NCBI GenBank assembly: GCA_031841125.1
Contig: CM063113.1
Span: forward strand, 24,697,312 to 24,761,311
Direction of reading: 5' to 3'
DNA: 64,000 bases
Source: Acanthococcus lagerstroemiae
Taxonomy: Eukaryota > Arthropoda > Insecta > Hemiptera > Eriococcidae
Of the stretch, positions 1 to 17,744 are shown piece after piece. The stretch's first letter is position 1, and each line of letters starts with the position of its first letter. The notes under the pieces were generated by a model. The model saw only the letters and a list, made by a program, of their open reading frames with translations. It had not been told where the DNA came from and made no database searches. The position numbers were made by a program, and so were the translations under genes.

Positions 1-5293
<5,293 letters not shown>

Positions 5294-6486
5294 TTCGAAA
5301 AATTTTTGGCACACGTTTCGATTAGTCAACTACTACGGAGAGAGTACTTTCCTCGTTCCGAATACAGAGTACTACAACTTCAGTACTCTGTCCTACTGAT
5401 TACTAACATTCTGCCAAACCTGCCGGCGGAATGCAGACGATGTCGACAACTCGTGGCGGTACGCGACTAGCTTAAAAGAGAAAGTTGACCACTGCACCCG
5501 AAATCCAAGTAGAAAATAGTGCGGATGATAGAACATACGAGCTGAGCTTCGACGGAAGACAACGTAGAACACGACATAGCGAGGTCACTTATCTCATTTC
5601 TATCGTCGATGCCCAGGCTGGTGTTACCAAGTTGATGCTTCCTGAGGTAACCTGGTAATGTGATGGACGAATTCCAGGAACTGCAAGTTGGAATTTTCAC
5701 GAATCCAGCCAGTTTGAAAATAACTGGCAATGGACCTTTCAAAATATCGCCATAATCGTCGGTATTTTCTTATCATGAATCCGAGAAATGTTCTAATGAT
5801 TTTTTCATGAATGAATGAATGAGATTACGATATCTGATATCTGATTGCCAGCTGTTCCTGGTACAGTCCAGTACAAGGTAATCATCAGTGTAGCCGTGTA
5901 GCAAAATTTAAGTTGAAGTAGCGGCGGAATTCCGCATTCCGATTTTTCGATAATTATTGTGATTCAATTTAATTGGAATTGCAGAAATAAGAGTTTAGTA
6001 CTTCTTTAAAATTTGATTTTATTAGTTATTTTTATTAATTTGCATTCAAAAACATCAACATTCAAGGTAGAAGTCATGTGTTTCTACCGAGAAAATGAGA
6101 ACACTGTATTTCTTCCCCATTGTTCATCAATCTACATCCACTTTTGTAAAGGTCTCAAATCTAGAATTATAGTCTTACATTAATGTAGTTTCTGTACAGT
6201 ACTTAAAGTCCTTTTTGATGTTACAATGTAGGAAACAATACGATCTTTGGAATAGTGCTGAAATATGGCAAACTGTAAACGCATTTCATTGGTCGACTTA
6301 TTGATAATTCGTTTTTTCGTTGAAAAATTTTACTGGCTGCAATATTCTCAGTGTTCTCGTCGCGATGATTTTATTTGAATTTTAAAATTAGTATCTTGGT
6401 GATAATCCTTAATCCTGTGTGTCCTGATTATGATTCGGAGTAAATGCTGAGTGATCGGTGGCGCGTTTATTACTATTGATGAAAAT
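5294..6486. promoter_or_regulatory. Upstream region of ACAT, possibly a divergent promoter
   Basis: This ~1.2 kb lies between the ACAT start codon (5293, minus) and a possible plus-strand first exon (ATG 6487), so it should hold the ACAT 5' UTR and promoter. CpG-containing stretches occur near 5405-5470 and 6350-6470. I cannot point to a convincing TATA box or initiator. The role is inferred from position. Confidence 0.45.
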
Positions 6487-6529
6487 ATGTCTGATGCTGA
6501 GATCTATTCCGTCAACAACCATTTATCAG
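6487..6529 (+). CDS. Candidate first coding exon of a gene divergent from ACAT
   Basis: An ATG in acceptable context opens MSDAEIYSVNNHLS and runs into a strong donor, CAG|GTACGT, at 6529/6530. An overlapping alternative start at 6479 would give MKICLMLRSIPSTTIYQ into the same donor. No following exon can be identified, so the protein is unknown. The support is the good donor, the unique non-repeat surroundings and the head-to-head position with ACAT. Confidence 0.3.
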
Positions 6530-7699
6530 GTACGTCGATTTGCTTAATCACTAACAGTTTCAGAATTCACACTGAACCGAGTCGACTCCCAGCCCCTTCT
6601 GGTTAATAAATTACATGTAGCTGCTGTCATTCCGGAAAATAAACCGCACTCATAATGAAAATGTATTCCGAACTGATCCATCTTACGTGATATTCGTTAA
6701 GGTGCCGTTCTTGCTATGTCATATTTCTTGGAACATCTGTTCATCTATTATTTGTTTACTAGCAAGACTAATTCGTAACAATAAGACTGTTGCTATCGAA
6801 GTTCAGAATTGAGAACTCGCTACTGAACTGGTTTTCTTGTAATATTTGGGCTCGAATTCGACGTATCGTTTTTGCTCATTAAGGCGGAGGTCAAAGTGAC
6901 TAGAAAGAACTTCTAAAAAGTATCACTTATGTAAACTTTGAATTCATTTATTTCAGTTGTCTAGGAGGGAACTTTCGGGTTCATGTATGTATTTATTTTA
7001 GATTCTAAACATTCCTAGTGCCGGTGTGTTCTTATTCTGAATTACTGTTCCGACAACAATGCCCCGTAATTGAATGTTCATGAAATGTGCAGAGATAGCA
7101 ATCACGAGTTTGAATTCTTGATATTGATCGAGTTTTCATTCAGTTTTTAATTATAGCTGTGATCAGGACTAAAATCCGTTCTGTTGAACTGTAGAACATC
7201 AAATTAATTCAACGCCCTGTACTAATTTACAAACATCTCAATTCTAGCAGTTTTCTCTGCTAGCACCTGACATAGTCATTCAATTCAGCTGGCACGTGTA
7301 CATGCATAATCGAAATGAATCGTAGTTTCAATCGTGAATAACGTAATACTGCCACATGTCTTTTCTAAATAATCGTTACAAACAAATAGGCTCAGTTTGT
7401 GTGACATCATTCATGTAATCTTACGGGCTGAACTGCTCAATGTCTGTATCAACGAACTAATCGTAGTCCATATTCGTTCAGTGATGCTCTGTTATTTCAG
7501 CATAAATTTGGCCATTCGTCTTTTTTGATACCCGGTATCAGCCGCGTGCACAAAAAAATTTTTGGGGTGTCAGAATCTTTAGTACGGTTAGTTACACAGG
7601 CCATTATTTTAATAATGCATTCTCTAAATAATTCAGTATAATTTGAAGTCAATTACAGTGTGCTAGTCATTTTATTTTACAAGCTCTCATTTTCTAACA
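6530..7699. other. No gene recognised
   Basis: AT-rich, mostly unique-looking DNA without coding potential. It would be intron if the exon at 6487 is real. Confidence 0.4.
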
Positions 7700-7755
7700 T
7701 TTCGTAGACAATTTTGGGGGTGTTGGAAACCCCCCCCCCCGCGTGCGCCCCTGAC
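7700..7755 (-). mobile_element. Isolated transposon terminus with C11 tract
   Basis: On the minus strand 7755-7730 reads CAGGGGCGCACGC followed by 11 G. A CAGGGGCG start followed by a G-run is typical of hAT-like insect MITEs. I could not find a matching opposite end with confidence, so this is probably a solo end or decayed copy. Confidence 0.35.
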
Positions 7756-8744
7756 CGGTGCGATGTGAGGTTATTTCGGTGGATCATAATCTGCACATTC
7801 CGTGACCGAAAAATGTAATACTGTAAATAGCAGTCGTACGCTGTCGTCCAATTAGCGTAAAAACACTTTACGGGTGTGGTAAACGTAACCATCTAGTACA
7901 ATGAAAATGAAATTGACCGAGGATACCAGGAAATTTGTTGTTTCGCGTTCGCTTTCATTATTTTCTGGTCAGGCGATTGCTTTCTGAATCAAAAATGTGG
8001 GCATTTGTAGATGTATGCGATAGTCTGTAGAAGAGTTTGATTTTGTGATCGAGAGAAGATACAGAGGAATATGAAATTTGCAGCCTTTGGGGCTTGGTGT
8101 GTTTCAGTCAGATTGATGTGTGCAGAAAGTTGGCATGATTTTGGAAAGTCGAATTTGTTGAAGTTGCTGTTGAATATTCTTCTCGAATGCTCCGCTGAAA
8201 ACTTCATCGAAGATAACAAAACCGGTGTGGGAGGGTTGAATTGTGTGTATTGAAAAGTATGCAAGTATCCAGATAACACTGGAGAAAATGAGTCAGATTT
8301 TAAAAATAATTTATTGTATTAGAATGCGTATGAAGACAGTATTGTGATAAATACATGGCCTTTCCGAGGAACGATGGTCTAAACAAAATCATTTCTGACG
8401 ACAAAATAAATAAATATAATTCATAGTTCCGGTCATATTTAGCCCTATCCTAATCTAATCACCGAGGATGTGTCGAAGCCCCGTTTTATACTGGTAATCG
8501 GGGATTCCAGTTTTGCTCACAGATGTATAAGATTCACCAGTGGAATTTCCAAGTTGACCATCTACGTATCAGTGCTGCGCATTGGTGAAGTCTAAAGTGA
8601 CTAGTGGTCGTCTCTCCCGGTGGCCTCTGCTGACCGTTACAACACATACTTTTTCGACCCAGAATTCGCAGTGTACCCAAATGTCTTATTTACATAGCTA
8701 GACATGAGCATGTCGAAATCGCATTGTAAGATTGTAATATATTA
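7756..8744. other. No gene recognised
   Basis: Short open frames on both strands at 7989-8279 show no recognisable domain and overlap antisense, as expected by chance. No repeat structure seen. Confidence 0.4.
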
Positions 8745-9012
8745 AGCCGGGAACACACTTGAGCCACGAATGATGCTGAACCGCGCCGTACCGGGCGGCA
8801 CGGTGCGGTGCGATGCGGCGTGCATTCAACGTTACTGCAAATAATCGCGCATGAGGCAATTGCGTAGCACATACGGAGCAATGCTCATTTTGATGGACCG
8901 ACAGTCGTCGGATTGGGCCGCGCAGCGCATGCCTCAGCATGCTCGAGCCGAGGCAGCCTCTGCGCGGTACGATGCGGTTCGGAAGCATTCGTGCTCAAGT
9001 GTGTTCCCGGCT
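8745..9012. mobile_element. 268-bp Harbinger-type MITE with TTA target duplication
   Basis: Terminal inverted repeats of ~39 bp: the left begins AGCCGGGAACACACTTGAGC at 8745, and the right end (complement from 9012) begins with the same 20 bases. They continue almost identically through ACGAATG and GAACCGC with a one-base indel. TTA lies on both sides (8742-8744 and 9013-9015), fitting the 3-bp TWA duplication of PIF/Harbinger elements. The interior is GC- and CpG-rich, in sharp contrast to the AT-rich flanks. No coding capacity. Confidence 0.88.
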
Positions 9013-9164
9013 TTATCTTATTTTCGAACATTGACCTCAGACGTGAACTGTAAGTCAAATTTATACAAAAAGAATATTTATTTCAACGATCTTTAAAACC
9101 TACAATATGAAGTCCTTATTGGAGTATAGTATTACACCTCTCAACTTTTTCAATTTTAAGTTCA

Positions 9165-9560
9165 CTTCTTATCCTGTGTGTCTTGAATTTCCTGTTATGG
9201 CCGGGAGTCATTTCCTCTTCAAACATCATTAAATATTTGTTTTCCATTCCATCTGGTCCCACCGCTCTCCCACTATTCAGACTAGCTGGAACATGTCTTA
9301 TTTCACTCTCCAGGAAGGGGGGGGGGCTCCTCGTTTCTATCAGGTAGGAAAGAGTGAGGGAAAACTCTCTTCTTCACCAACTTTGGTAACGATGCCCTTG
9401 TTAATCTGTAAAAGATCTGCGAAACTCTGAGCAACGTTTTACCTCTAAAAATTCACGTTTTCTGTCCCCGAAAGCCTGAAGTAGCTTTCCACGGTTATCT
9501 CCGTTTCTAATGACGTTATGGGAAAATATTTGAAACAAAAAATATTCAGAATTAAATTGT
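9165..9560 (-). mobile_element. LINE fragment upstream of and entering the reverse transcriptase domain
   Basis: Minus-strand reading gives a block resembling the linker before a non-LTR RT domain (GDNRGKLLQAFGDRKREF, about 9440-9500). Further on is an RT motif-1-like stretch, SGRAVGPDGMENKYLMMF (about 9200-9260), similar to the GKAPGPDGI signature of RTE/Jockey reverse transcriptases. The two parts lie in different frames around a G10 run at 9317. Inactive fragment; clade not decided. Confidence 0.45.
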
Positions 9561-9589
9561 CTATGAAGAAAAGCTAACTGGAAATATTT

Positions 9590-9930
9590 TTGGCCCTCTA
9601 TGTTAAACCCCACCAAGTGTGTCAAAAAATAAATTTTCACTTTTTGGGTTCTTGATGGGAATGTAGGAGACGTATTCTTTCATGTGGGACTTGTCCCATT
9701 TTATGAGAAGTCATAAAACGTTCCGATAACCTATCTATGTTAAATCCTTCCTAGTGTGTCAAAAACCACTTACGTGCAGCGAACTGTGATTTTTGTGTTC
9801 AAACCGAACTGAATAGTTAGTGTGAACATACAACATAGCTCAATTATTTGCAGCGAGTTCCGAGTGGATTGGGTAACGAGAATTCTAGAGACAACCGGTT
9901 TTGACACACTAGGTGGGTTTCAACGTAAAA
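9590..9930. repeat. Three copies of a ~29-bp motif, one inverted
   Basis: The motif TATGTTAAAYCC-N2-CCWAGTGTGTCAAAA occurs at about 9599 and 9735 in direct orientation and, complemented, at about 9898-9926. Copies one and three bound a ~330-bp interval as inverted repeats, so this may be a small decayed TIR element. Confidence 0.45.
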
Positions 9931-12698
9931 GGTCACATTTTGGTAAAATCGGCAGAAAATTCCAATCCACCTCTGAATTTAGAACTCTCTTTTTCAATTT
10001 TGCCCTCAACCGGGAGTATGAGGACAATAAAACTTCCAAAGATAGAAGTATATGGAGGCAAGGAATCTGCCGAATGTATAATTTGTTATCTCTTCTTTTC
10101 TCGAAACCGAGAAAAACTAGAAAAAAAACGGACAAACTGGTGTTCTACTTACAATTATAATTTTGGCCTCCCCCTTCCCCTTCTTAAAGTTTTCTGGGAT
10201 AGGTACGAGAAGAGTGCAATTTATCATTTTTATGGCGAATCCGGTGTAGAACAGTTTTTGTTTGAAAACTTTTTCATTTTTTCCATAGATTTCAAGATTT
10301 TTGATGGGAAAAACTGTGTGAGTGCGTGTGAGCGGCAGAAAAAATTAGCAGAAGAGGTAGGGGTGATGACTTATAGCACATTCATGAGGACTATCATAAT
10401 ATCTAACTTTCTGCTGAAAAACAGCCCACTTAGAATTTTCGTTTTAAACCTAAGCTTTCCTGAGTTTATCTGAATATCATTTTTCCGAACTAATAAATTT
10501 AGTACTATTTTCAAACATTGCCAAAATTTGGCCTCAGTTCCCCTCAGGAGTCACCTCTTGGAATCGGACCCGAAAAATCATTCAACGACCTTGAGACCTT
10601 ACAGACAGGGTATCTACCGGTCATCTATGGTATCTAAAGTTATCCTTTTTCGCTGTAGCCTATTCTCTTGAATAGTTGGGGAAAAACTGCCAAAATAACA
10701 AGTTTATTGTACAGACATCAGCTAATGAGTAAATAGTCGACGAGTATGAATAAGTAGAAAGACAGAATAGAAGTGATGTTTTAAATGCAACATAAAGTAG
10801 AGCGATCAAAAAAAATTTTGAAGCTACTAAAAATAGGATAAAGGTCATCTAAAGTCATCTTTTTTGACTTACCTATCAATGGACACCGTGAGTCAAATGG
10901 AATACTGTGTCAAGAAAATTATTTACCGATTTCCTTTGCCTCTTCTTAGGGCCACCACCCTACGGAGCATTATCAAAAATGGTGATGGGTTTAGTCTTTT
11001 ATTCTTGAAGAATGTCATATAGGCTGTACAAATAGACTATGACCGTATTTTAACTTTAATAGGGACGGAAATGAAAAAAATTCAGGTATGTCGAATTGTT
11101 TGTAATTTTTCATACATTAGAAAGATAGGGGGACAATTTGCCACAGATTAATACTGATCCAATCGAGCTCATTTTTCACACTTTATCTTGGGTGGTGGAG
11201 AATCAGTGGAGGGATAGGCAAGAAAGAATATGAAAGTCGGCAAAATAAAGACCACCCTGATAAAACTTTCAAGCACAGGAAAGAGTGGTAGCGCTTACGC
11301 GAAACCTTTGCGCCATGCGGGCCTCAGAACTATAGTGGGCCCTATTTTGGGGGCGACTCATAATCACAAACTAAAATCAATGTACTGTCAACAATCCCAA
11401 TAGAGGTATTTAGAATTAGATCTCTGGATCTTCCTTAACGATACCTTCCGTGCGTGAGCTTCGTGATACAGCTCGTACTTATACTTCAAAAGCGGTTCCT
11501 AGGATTTCGTTTGCTTCTATACCAAAAAACTGCTGGTTAACTTTTTAATTAAAAATTCGCCGTCAAAAACGGAAATAGTCGCGAAAGACCATTTTAAGGG
11601 GCCTTCGTTTGTCGGTTCGGTCATCTGTCAACCCAGATTATCTCTGGAAGGTCAGAATCTCAGGATATGGGTATGATCTCACGACCTCGCGAGAATCTGA
11701 CTGAGATATGAACACAGCGAAAATAAAAATTTGAATGATCGTATATGATTCGAGCACCTATTTGGTATTCGTTTGAAAAACGTAACAATGTAGCGAGACT
11801 GTCGACTTCCGGTACCATATTCATGACTTTTTATTTCTATCATGCGGCGTGATTTTAAAATTAATCATACACGCGAGTTCGGAAGCGTATATGCGCATCT
11901 ATTTACGAGCCCGCTTAATCCTCTCGCCCATGTGGCGCATGGTAGTGGAGATTTCGAGCGAACCCTTACAAATTCAACGAAAAAGAAGAGCAAGTCTTCA
12001 CGTTTACTGGTACGCTCGTTCGAATTATTACATAGTCGATGAAAGTCGAACTGTCATTTTTGTATTATTAAAAATGTCGCAAGTCAGAGGAGCTCATGGT
12101 GACACTCTCTGGTTGCCGCGACAACAGGAAATACAGTCCGCCTCGAAATGCTGCGATTACGTCTTATGACTTAAGAATATTATAGTTATGCTGGTAGGCC
12201 AAACAGTACTGCAAATTCTGAACTTGGGATGCCTCTTACTCTACAAAACAGTTTTAGACCTGGAGTCACTAACCCTCTTCCCCTTGGAATCGAAGATGGC
12301 TGCCAAAATTCAGTGTTTACTTAGTAACCGTAGAAAAATTGATTCTAGCGACAAATATTTCAAACAAAAAATGTTCACCACAAAATTCTACATAAAATAT
12401 GTGCTATGCGTGGACTTCCTGGGACGTACCTTGACCCGTAACAGACGCCCCAAAAATAGACCGTGAACATGTGAAGGAAGCTTTATATCAGGCCTACTGC
12501 AAACTGTGCTCTCGTGTTAATGCTTCCTTCCCTCCCCTGTTGTGTAATTACTATTTTAATGTGACGTATAATCAGGTACAATAATTTCCAATTTCTAAGG
12601 CTATTTTTACGTACCGTCGAAAGTTCTGCTAATAATTATTGAACTTCTAAATTATATATGGTGTCCTCAAACTTAAAATATCTTGAAGTAGGTACATG
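9931..12698. other. No gene recognised
   Basis: About 2.8 kb of AT-rich DNA. The longest open frames (9822-10473, 11842-12169) overlap one another in different frames, lack recognisable domains and have low-complexity composition. I do not call them genes. Confidence 0.4.
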
Positions 12699-13760
12699 CA
12701 GGGTGTCTACTGGGCAAGAAAAGCGAGAAAATAACAAGAAATTTTGCATGAAGGCAAGAAAATGGCAAGTTTTTGAAGGGCAGGGCAAGAAATTTTTCTT
12801 TTTCAAATGTACATAAGTATGCAAGTACTGCCACTGGCCAGGCAATTATTCTTTTAAAAAAATACAAAAATACTTACAAAATGATTTTATAAAAGCAAAA
12901 ATACACTTTTCACTAACAATTGTTGAAGAGTGGTATCCATTTCTTTTGAAATTCCGGTCAAATAACGCATTCTTCCCATTTTTATATGGTGACATATATA
13001 ATTTAGTCAGCATAATTGGTAAAAAGTTCATGAAAGAAGTTGTTTTGAAAAGTGATATTTCAAGTGATAATTTGAAAGTTTTAAACCACGTTGACAACAT
13101 TGGTTTTGGAGCAACGGAAGCCATTCGAGGAAAATAATTGTGGATGTTTTAAAATTCAAATCTGAAAATGGTAATTTTTTGTAGGAAATGTTAAACATTT
13201 AGTGGCTAAGTGTCCTCAGATGAATGAAGTTGTCCAAGAGGCATCAGCATTGAATCCAGATGTGATGACTGGAAGTCTTGAGAGAAGAGAGCGTCGCATT
13301 ATTAAACTTCTATCAAGTTTTGACTGGTTCACTTTGTGAAGCATCCCTAGCCGATCGTATTAAAAGAGAGTATTTGAACCTTTGCGAAGATAATAAAAAT
13401 TTAATTCATCTCACCAGCTGGATGAATATTTGTCAAGAATTGACGAGTTCCATCCTCTATCAAAGGAATTCACCAATTTTATGAAAATTGTATTTATTCT
13501 TTTTCCAAGTAATTCAGCTGTTGAAAGAAGCTTTTGCGTGAATAAGGAATGCTTGGTGGAGAATTTAATTGAGGAGTCCCTTGTTGCACAACGCATTGTA
13601 TTTAATTCACTTAAGGAAGAGAACAATTTTGATCTGAAAACTCTGGATCTCTCAACAGCAATGATTCAGTATGTTCAAAATGCCTCAAGCAAAAGAAATG
13701 AAAGTGTCAAAAGAAAACGAATAGAGAAAGATAGTGAATCTCTAAGAATATTGTGAGCAG
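12699..13760 (+). mobile_element. hAT transposon remnant: left terminus and transposase C-terminus
   Basis: It starts with the end CAGGGTGTCTACTGGGCAAG at 12699, a terminus class seen repeatedly in this window. Downstream are pieces of a hAT transposase: a block near 12940-13137, then SLERRERRIIKLL-like sequence at about 13270-13315. Next comes the hAT C-terminal dimerisation region at 13430-13700: ELTSSIL/DEFHPLSKEFTNF, then SNSAVERSFCVNKECLVENL and ESLVAQRIVFNSLKEENNF. Several frameshifts and stops make it inactive. The right terminus is missing; a related copy with a right end lies at 26761-27389. Confidence 0.78.
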
Positions 13761-14330
13761 AACCACAAATACTACAAATTTATGGGAAGCTCCTCTAGAA
13801 AATTCAAAATTTTGCCCGCTCCTCCTTTTGAAGAGCTCTGTGCGCTTATGATTGTGTTTGGTCTCACGTTTGGAAGACTTCTGAAACGCGTTGTGGGTCA
13901 TTTGAAGAGTTTTCAACCAGTTGATACGATTCTTGAGTAGTTTTGATAGTTTGAATGGATCTGAATAGTTCTAATACGTGCCCTGAAGTAAGCATCTGAA
14001 ACGGGAATCCTAATGGCCCATAAATAAGTCTTAAAGAGTCTTAAAAAGTCCTACACCAGTTTAAAAGAGTGTGTTATTGGGTTCTGGCAGGTTGTACGAG
14101 GGTTTTCAATAGGTTCGAAAGATTTTAAAGAAATCTCAAAAAGGTCTGGAAGGGTTTTATCTACTTATTAAAAAATGTTTCGTAATAAGTCTTATAGAAA
14201 CGTTTAAAAGTTTCATAGAACCTTTACTAAATCAGGAAGAGTCCTGGCCAGACTTGGAATATTTCAAGCGAGTCTTGAGAAGCCGTAATCGTCTTTGCCT
14301 TTTATAGGAATTGTACTAGTTCGAAGAGAT
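13761..14330. repeat. Cryptically simple AG-rich region
   Basis: Short permuted motifs such as GAGTCTTaAAAaGTC, GAAGAGTTTT and AAAGTTTCATAG recur every 10-40 bases without a fixed unit, which suggests slippage-derived sequence. No coding signal. Confidence 0.35.
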
Positions 14331-16279
14331 TACATTTTAATTCTTTCTTCTCCAAAAAGTAAACAGCCCAACAGTTCTCGATTTTCCTTTCTCGATTATT
14401 TTCGATCGAATGCGGCTGCACAGTTATTTCAACATTTCGGTTTACATCGTTAAAATTTTATACCTCATTCAACGCGTTATTTATGTTTCGAATTTGTGTC
14501 GGCTGTTGTAATCGTCTTGTTTTATTAAGCTAATTTCCAAATAGTTCGTATTTCTATTCGCACTCCAGCTGTCAAGACACTTCGGTGGTATTTAGTTCGT
14601 TTTCAGCTTCTAAACAATAATTGATATGAGCATTTCTGATTCAAACAAATGGACCTATTTCGACATAAATTGCGTTTTCCTCGGTTTTGGCTCAGGTATG
14701 CTTTTCAGTGGAAGTCTGTACTACTGGCACTGGTACCCCCTCCCCCATCTCTCAGGACCTTGCGAAGTTACATTCGCTCTCGAGGACGTCGGAGAAGTCT
14801 GGAGTCCGAGGAGATGGAAAAAAAATCAAAACTGGCCTTTTTTGAACCTTGGATTTTGTCGTTTTTATACATTATAGAACGTGAATTCTGTTGGATTTTT
14901 ACTTGTTGTAAGACTAATTGCCCCAGCAAGTGACCAACTGGACGTACGAATATAATCGTTGTTATTGGCCACAAATCTGCACATACCAAATCCTGTATAA
15001 ATAAGGATTCCCTTGCAACAAATGTCCAGTTGACTACACTATTCAATGCCAGACATTTTGATTTTTCTCGAACCGCACCTTAAAAATGGGTTAGTAGCCC
15101 AAGAAACCCTCATAGCCACCAAAGTAATTTTTGCTGAGTAACAGTTTTCGAGGTTTTCTCTGCGGAGCCGTACATGAAGGGGTCAAGGTTAAAAGTACAT
15201 CAAGGTTGAATTTGGTCTACTGGAAAATCCCTTGAATAACATTTTTATTTACCTAAGGTATTTCTGTGATTACACTTTTTAACGCTAAAAAACAGAAGCA
15301 AGAAAATAGGATTAGCACGATGCAATTTTATGGCAAATGAAATATAGCGCTTCCTATGTGAAATTTCATTGGATTAGTTTTGCACTGAGTTATTTTGGAG
15401 ACACGGTCCGTTCTTAATGTCTGCAAAAACGTGTGATAAAGGTAGGCACTCTAACCTTTTTATTTTTTTCCTACCATCAATTTTCGCAATGCTCCTTACC
15501 TGGAATGAAAAAGGTGAGTCACCTGAAAATCTGTGACAAATAGTCCGTCGCCCTTACCGAAAACAAACCGTGTTTCGTTAATTTGACGGGTCAAAGCGCA
15601 ATATTGCTATATCAGATTTCTTGTAAATCTCAAAAAAAAAAAAAGAAAAAATGTCAAAAAAACGCAGATTTATTGAAAAATGTCCAACTACCGAAAATCT
15701 CGGTGAGTATCAAACATATAATTGTGAAAAATGTCAAAATCGCTTTTAAATTGTTAGAAAATCATGAAAACACATTAATAATTTAAGCAAAATCTCAAAA
15801 ACACATAAGAAATTCAACAAAATCTTTAATATGACTCAGAAAATTTCAGCAAACACCCAAGTCTTAAGAAATCCTGTGAATTGTTAAATTTTGTAATTTT
15901 TCTGACATTAAAGGAAAAAATCTCGTATCATTTATTACCATTTATTGGGATGTAAATTAGAGTTGCAAATGTTGACAAGATTGCGTCTTATCAGTGGTGG
16001 AGATTTATCCGTAAGCGTGTAGCAAACTTCAGCTATCATGAAATCGATTAGAAATTCACTTTCAAAGAAAATTTGTCCTAAATTTTATTTGCATCATCAC
16101 TAAAATATTGAATTATAATCAGTTCCACTGGTAGAGTAATTTCTGCTCGTTTGTTTCCCTCCTGAAGATAGCAGTGTTTCTATTCGAAAGTTCACATGAT
16201 CACCTTTTCATTTTCCCCCGCTAATACCCGCACAGGTGATTTTGCAGCGCACCCTAGTGCAGGTTTATATCCCAATCGT
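14331..16279. other. No gene recognised
   Basis: AT-rich, with an A-rich stretch near 15630-15660. Small overlapping frames at 14626-15046 on both strands show no domain. No transposon ends seen. Confidence 0.4.
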
Positions 16280-16566
16280 TAGGATTTATGTACAAAATTT
16301 CGATGTCAGTTAGAACTGCAATAATTTTAGTTGTTATTATAGAGATTTGTGTATCAATATCTAATCCAGTTATAAATTTATGATGGGCTCAAACAATAAA
16401 TCCTAACATGCCAATTGAAATTATAGCATAAATTATGTTGAGTTTTCTGAAAATTTCTACGTCTCCATTTTCTTGATGACGTTAATTCAAATCTATGTAA
16501 AATAAAAATATAAACTTCTGGTTGTCCAAGAAATCAAAATAAGTCTTGAAAAATAATTGGATTTAA
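16280..16566 (-). pseudogene. COX1: NUMT: nuclear copy of mitochondrial COX1 (central part)
   Basis: Read on the minus strand with the invertebrate mitochondrial code, the segment starts NPIIFQDLFWFLGQPEVYIF, matching the cytochrome oxidase I block normally ending FFGHPEVYIL. After one frameshift it continues NGDVEIFSKLNMIYAMISIG, then MLGFIVWAHHKFMTGLDIDT and TTKIIAVLTDIEIL. Order and spacing match COX1. The copper-ligand His of GHPEVY is Gln here, while the later His pair of WAHH is kept. The frameshift, lost ligand and nuclear transposon surroundings show it is not functional. Roughly 95 codons. Confidence 0.9.
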
Positions 16567-17744
16567 AAGTATGGTAACACTGGCAAAGCGCATCGTGAAG
16601 GACTGTTGCTGTGAGTCTCTGTGATCACAAAAAAAACACAAAAAAAAACATGATAGTTATCTCAGTTCGGTAGCTATCAAAAATGGCGAGCATTTCAAGA
16701 TAGCGGATTTGGCCTCAAAAAAGTTCTATATCTGTAGTTCTGTTTATCGGTTGTTCATTTTTCTTCTATACCTATTACTTGGGTGTGTGCAACTTTGTCT
16801 ATCCTGCACTTCTAAGGCGCAAATGCTCAATTTTCGTGATTTCACTTCTTCGTTCTTGTGTAGTTTAGTGTTCAGTTTTGGTTCAAAATGTTCTCAGTCA
16901 GGTTAATTTTGCCCGCTCAAACGTGAAATTTCAGTTATGTTGCCCAAATTGGGATTGAACCGAAAATGTAATTCTGTAAGAAATCTCACCTTCGATTGGA
17001 TAACGAGAACCCGTGCCGTGAGTCCCTTCCTCTTTTCATGGAAACTTATTTAACTTTTGTTCTCTCCCCTCTTTCTTAGCCTGTAATGACGCTAAAAATA
17101 CTCGAACGCGAGTTTTGTATGGGTTTGTATATACTTTTATTATGCAATTGTTTTGACTCCATTACCTAGGCTGATACCCCCTCGGGCGGGGTCCAAGATG
17201 AGGGGGGCCTAAAAAAATTAAATTCAAGAATAGTGTTGAATTTCCAGATTATCAAGGTCCTGATTTCGAGTTTGGGATTAATTTGTTGATCTGACCCTGG
17301 TAGGTACCCCTAGGGGTGGGGGGATACTAGTAATTTTTCGTGATTTACTCGATTTGAGTGTCTGGAAGAATTACTTATCATCTCTGATGGCACACGGTGA
17401 GTCGATTCCGAAATCACTTGCCGAATCGAATGGATTAACATGGACGACCACCTCGGAAAAATTACAATATTTGGTCTCAACCTGTAAATACTTATAACTG
17501 GAATGCAGTCTCAAAAAATTACTGTTATTTAGCCTTAACGACTCTGTTGGCACATAAAGAGACCAGATCAGAAGGAATCAGTGACTTTCAAATCCTACAA
17601 ATCAACATCAGTCCGGAATTTCTCTTTTTAGAACTAGCTTCTCCTATAAGGAGCTACCGACCAACATCGTGGAGTCGACCAATTTTATATTTTATAGTAT
17701 ATCCAGACCCTTATCTGAAGTTTGTGTCTGAATATTTGAAGGGT
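16567..17744. other. No gene recognised
   Basis: AT-rich sequence with short A-runs near 16628-16650. No coding region, transposon end or longer repeat identified. Confidence 0.4.

Noticed and set aside
8690..9096. Arg/Ala-rich frames on both strands
   Set aside because: They are by-products of the GC-rich palindromic MITE at 8745-9012.
9913..10473. Another 186-codon open frame
   Set aside because: Low-complexity Phe/Leu/Lys-rich composition, overlapping frames on both strands, no domain, no splice or start context that stands out.
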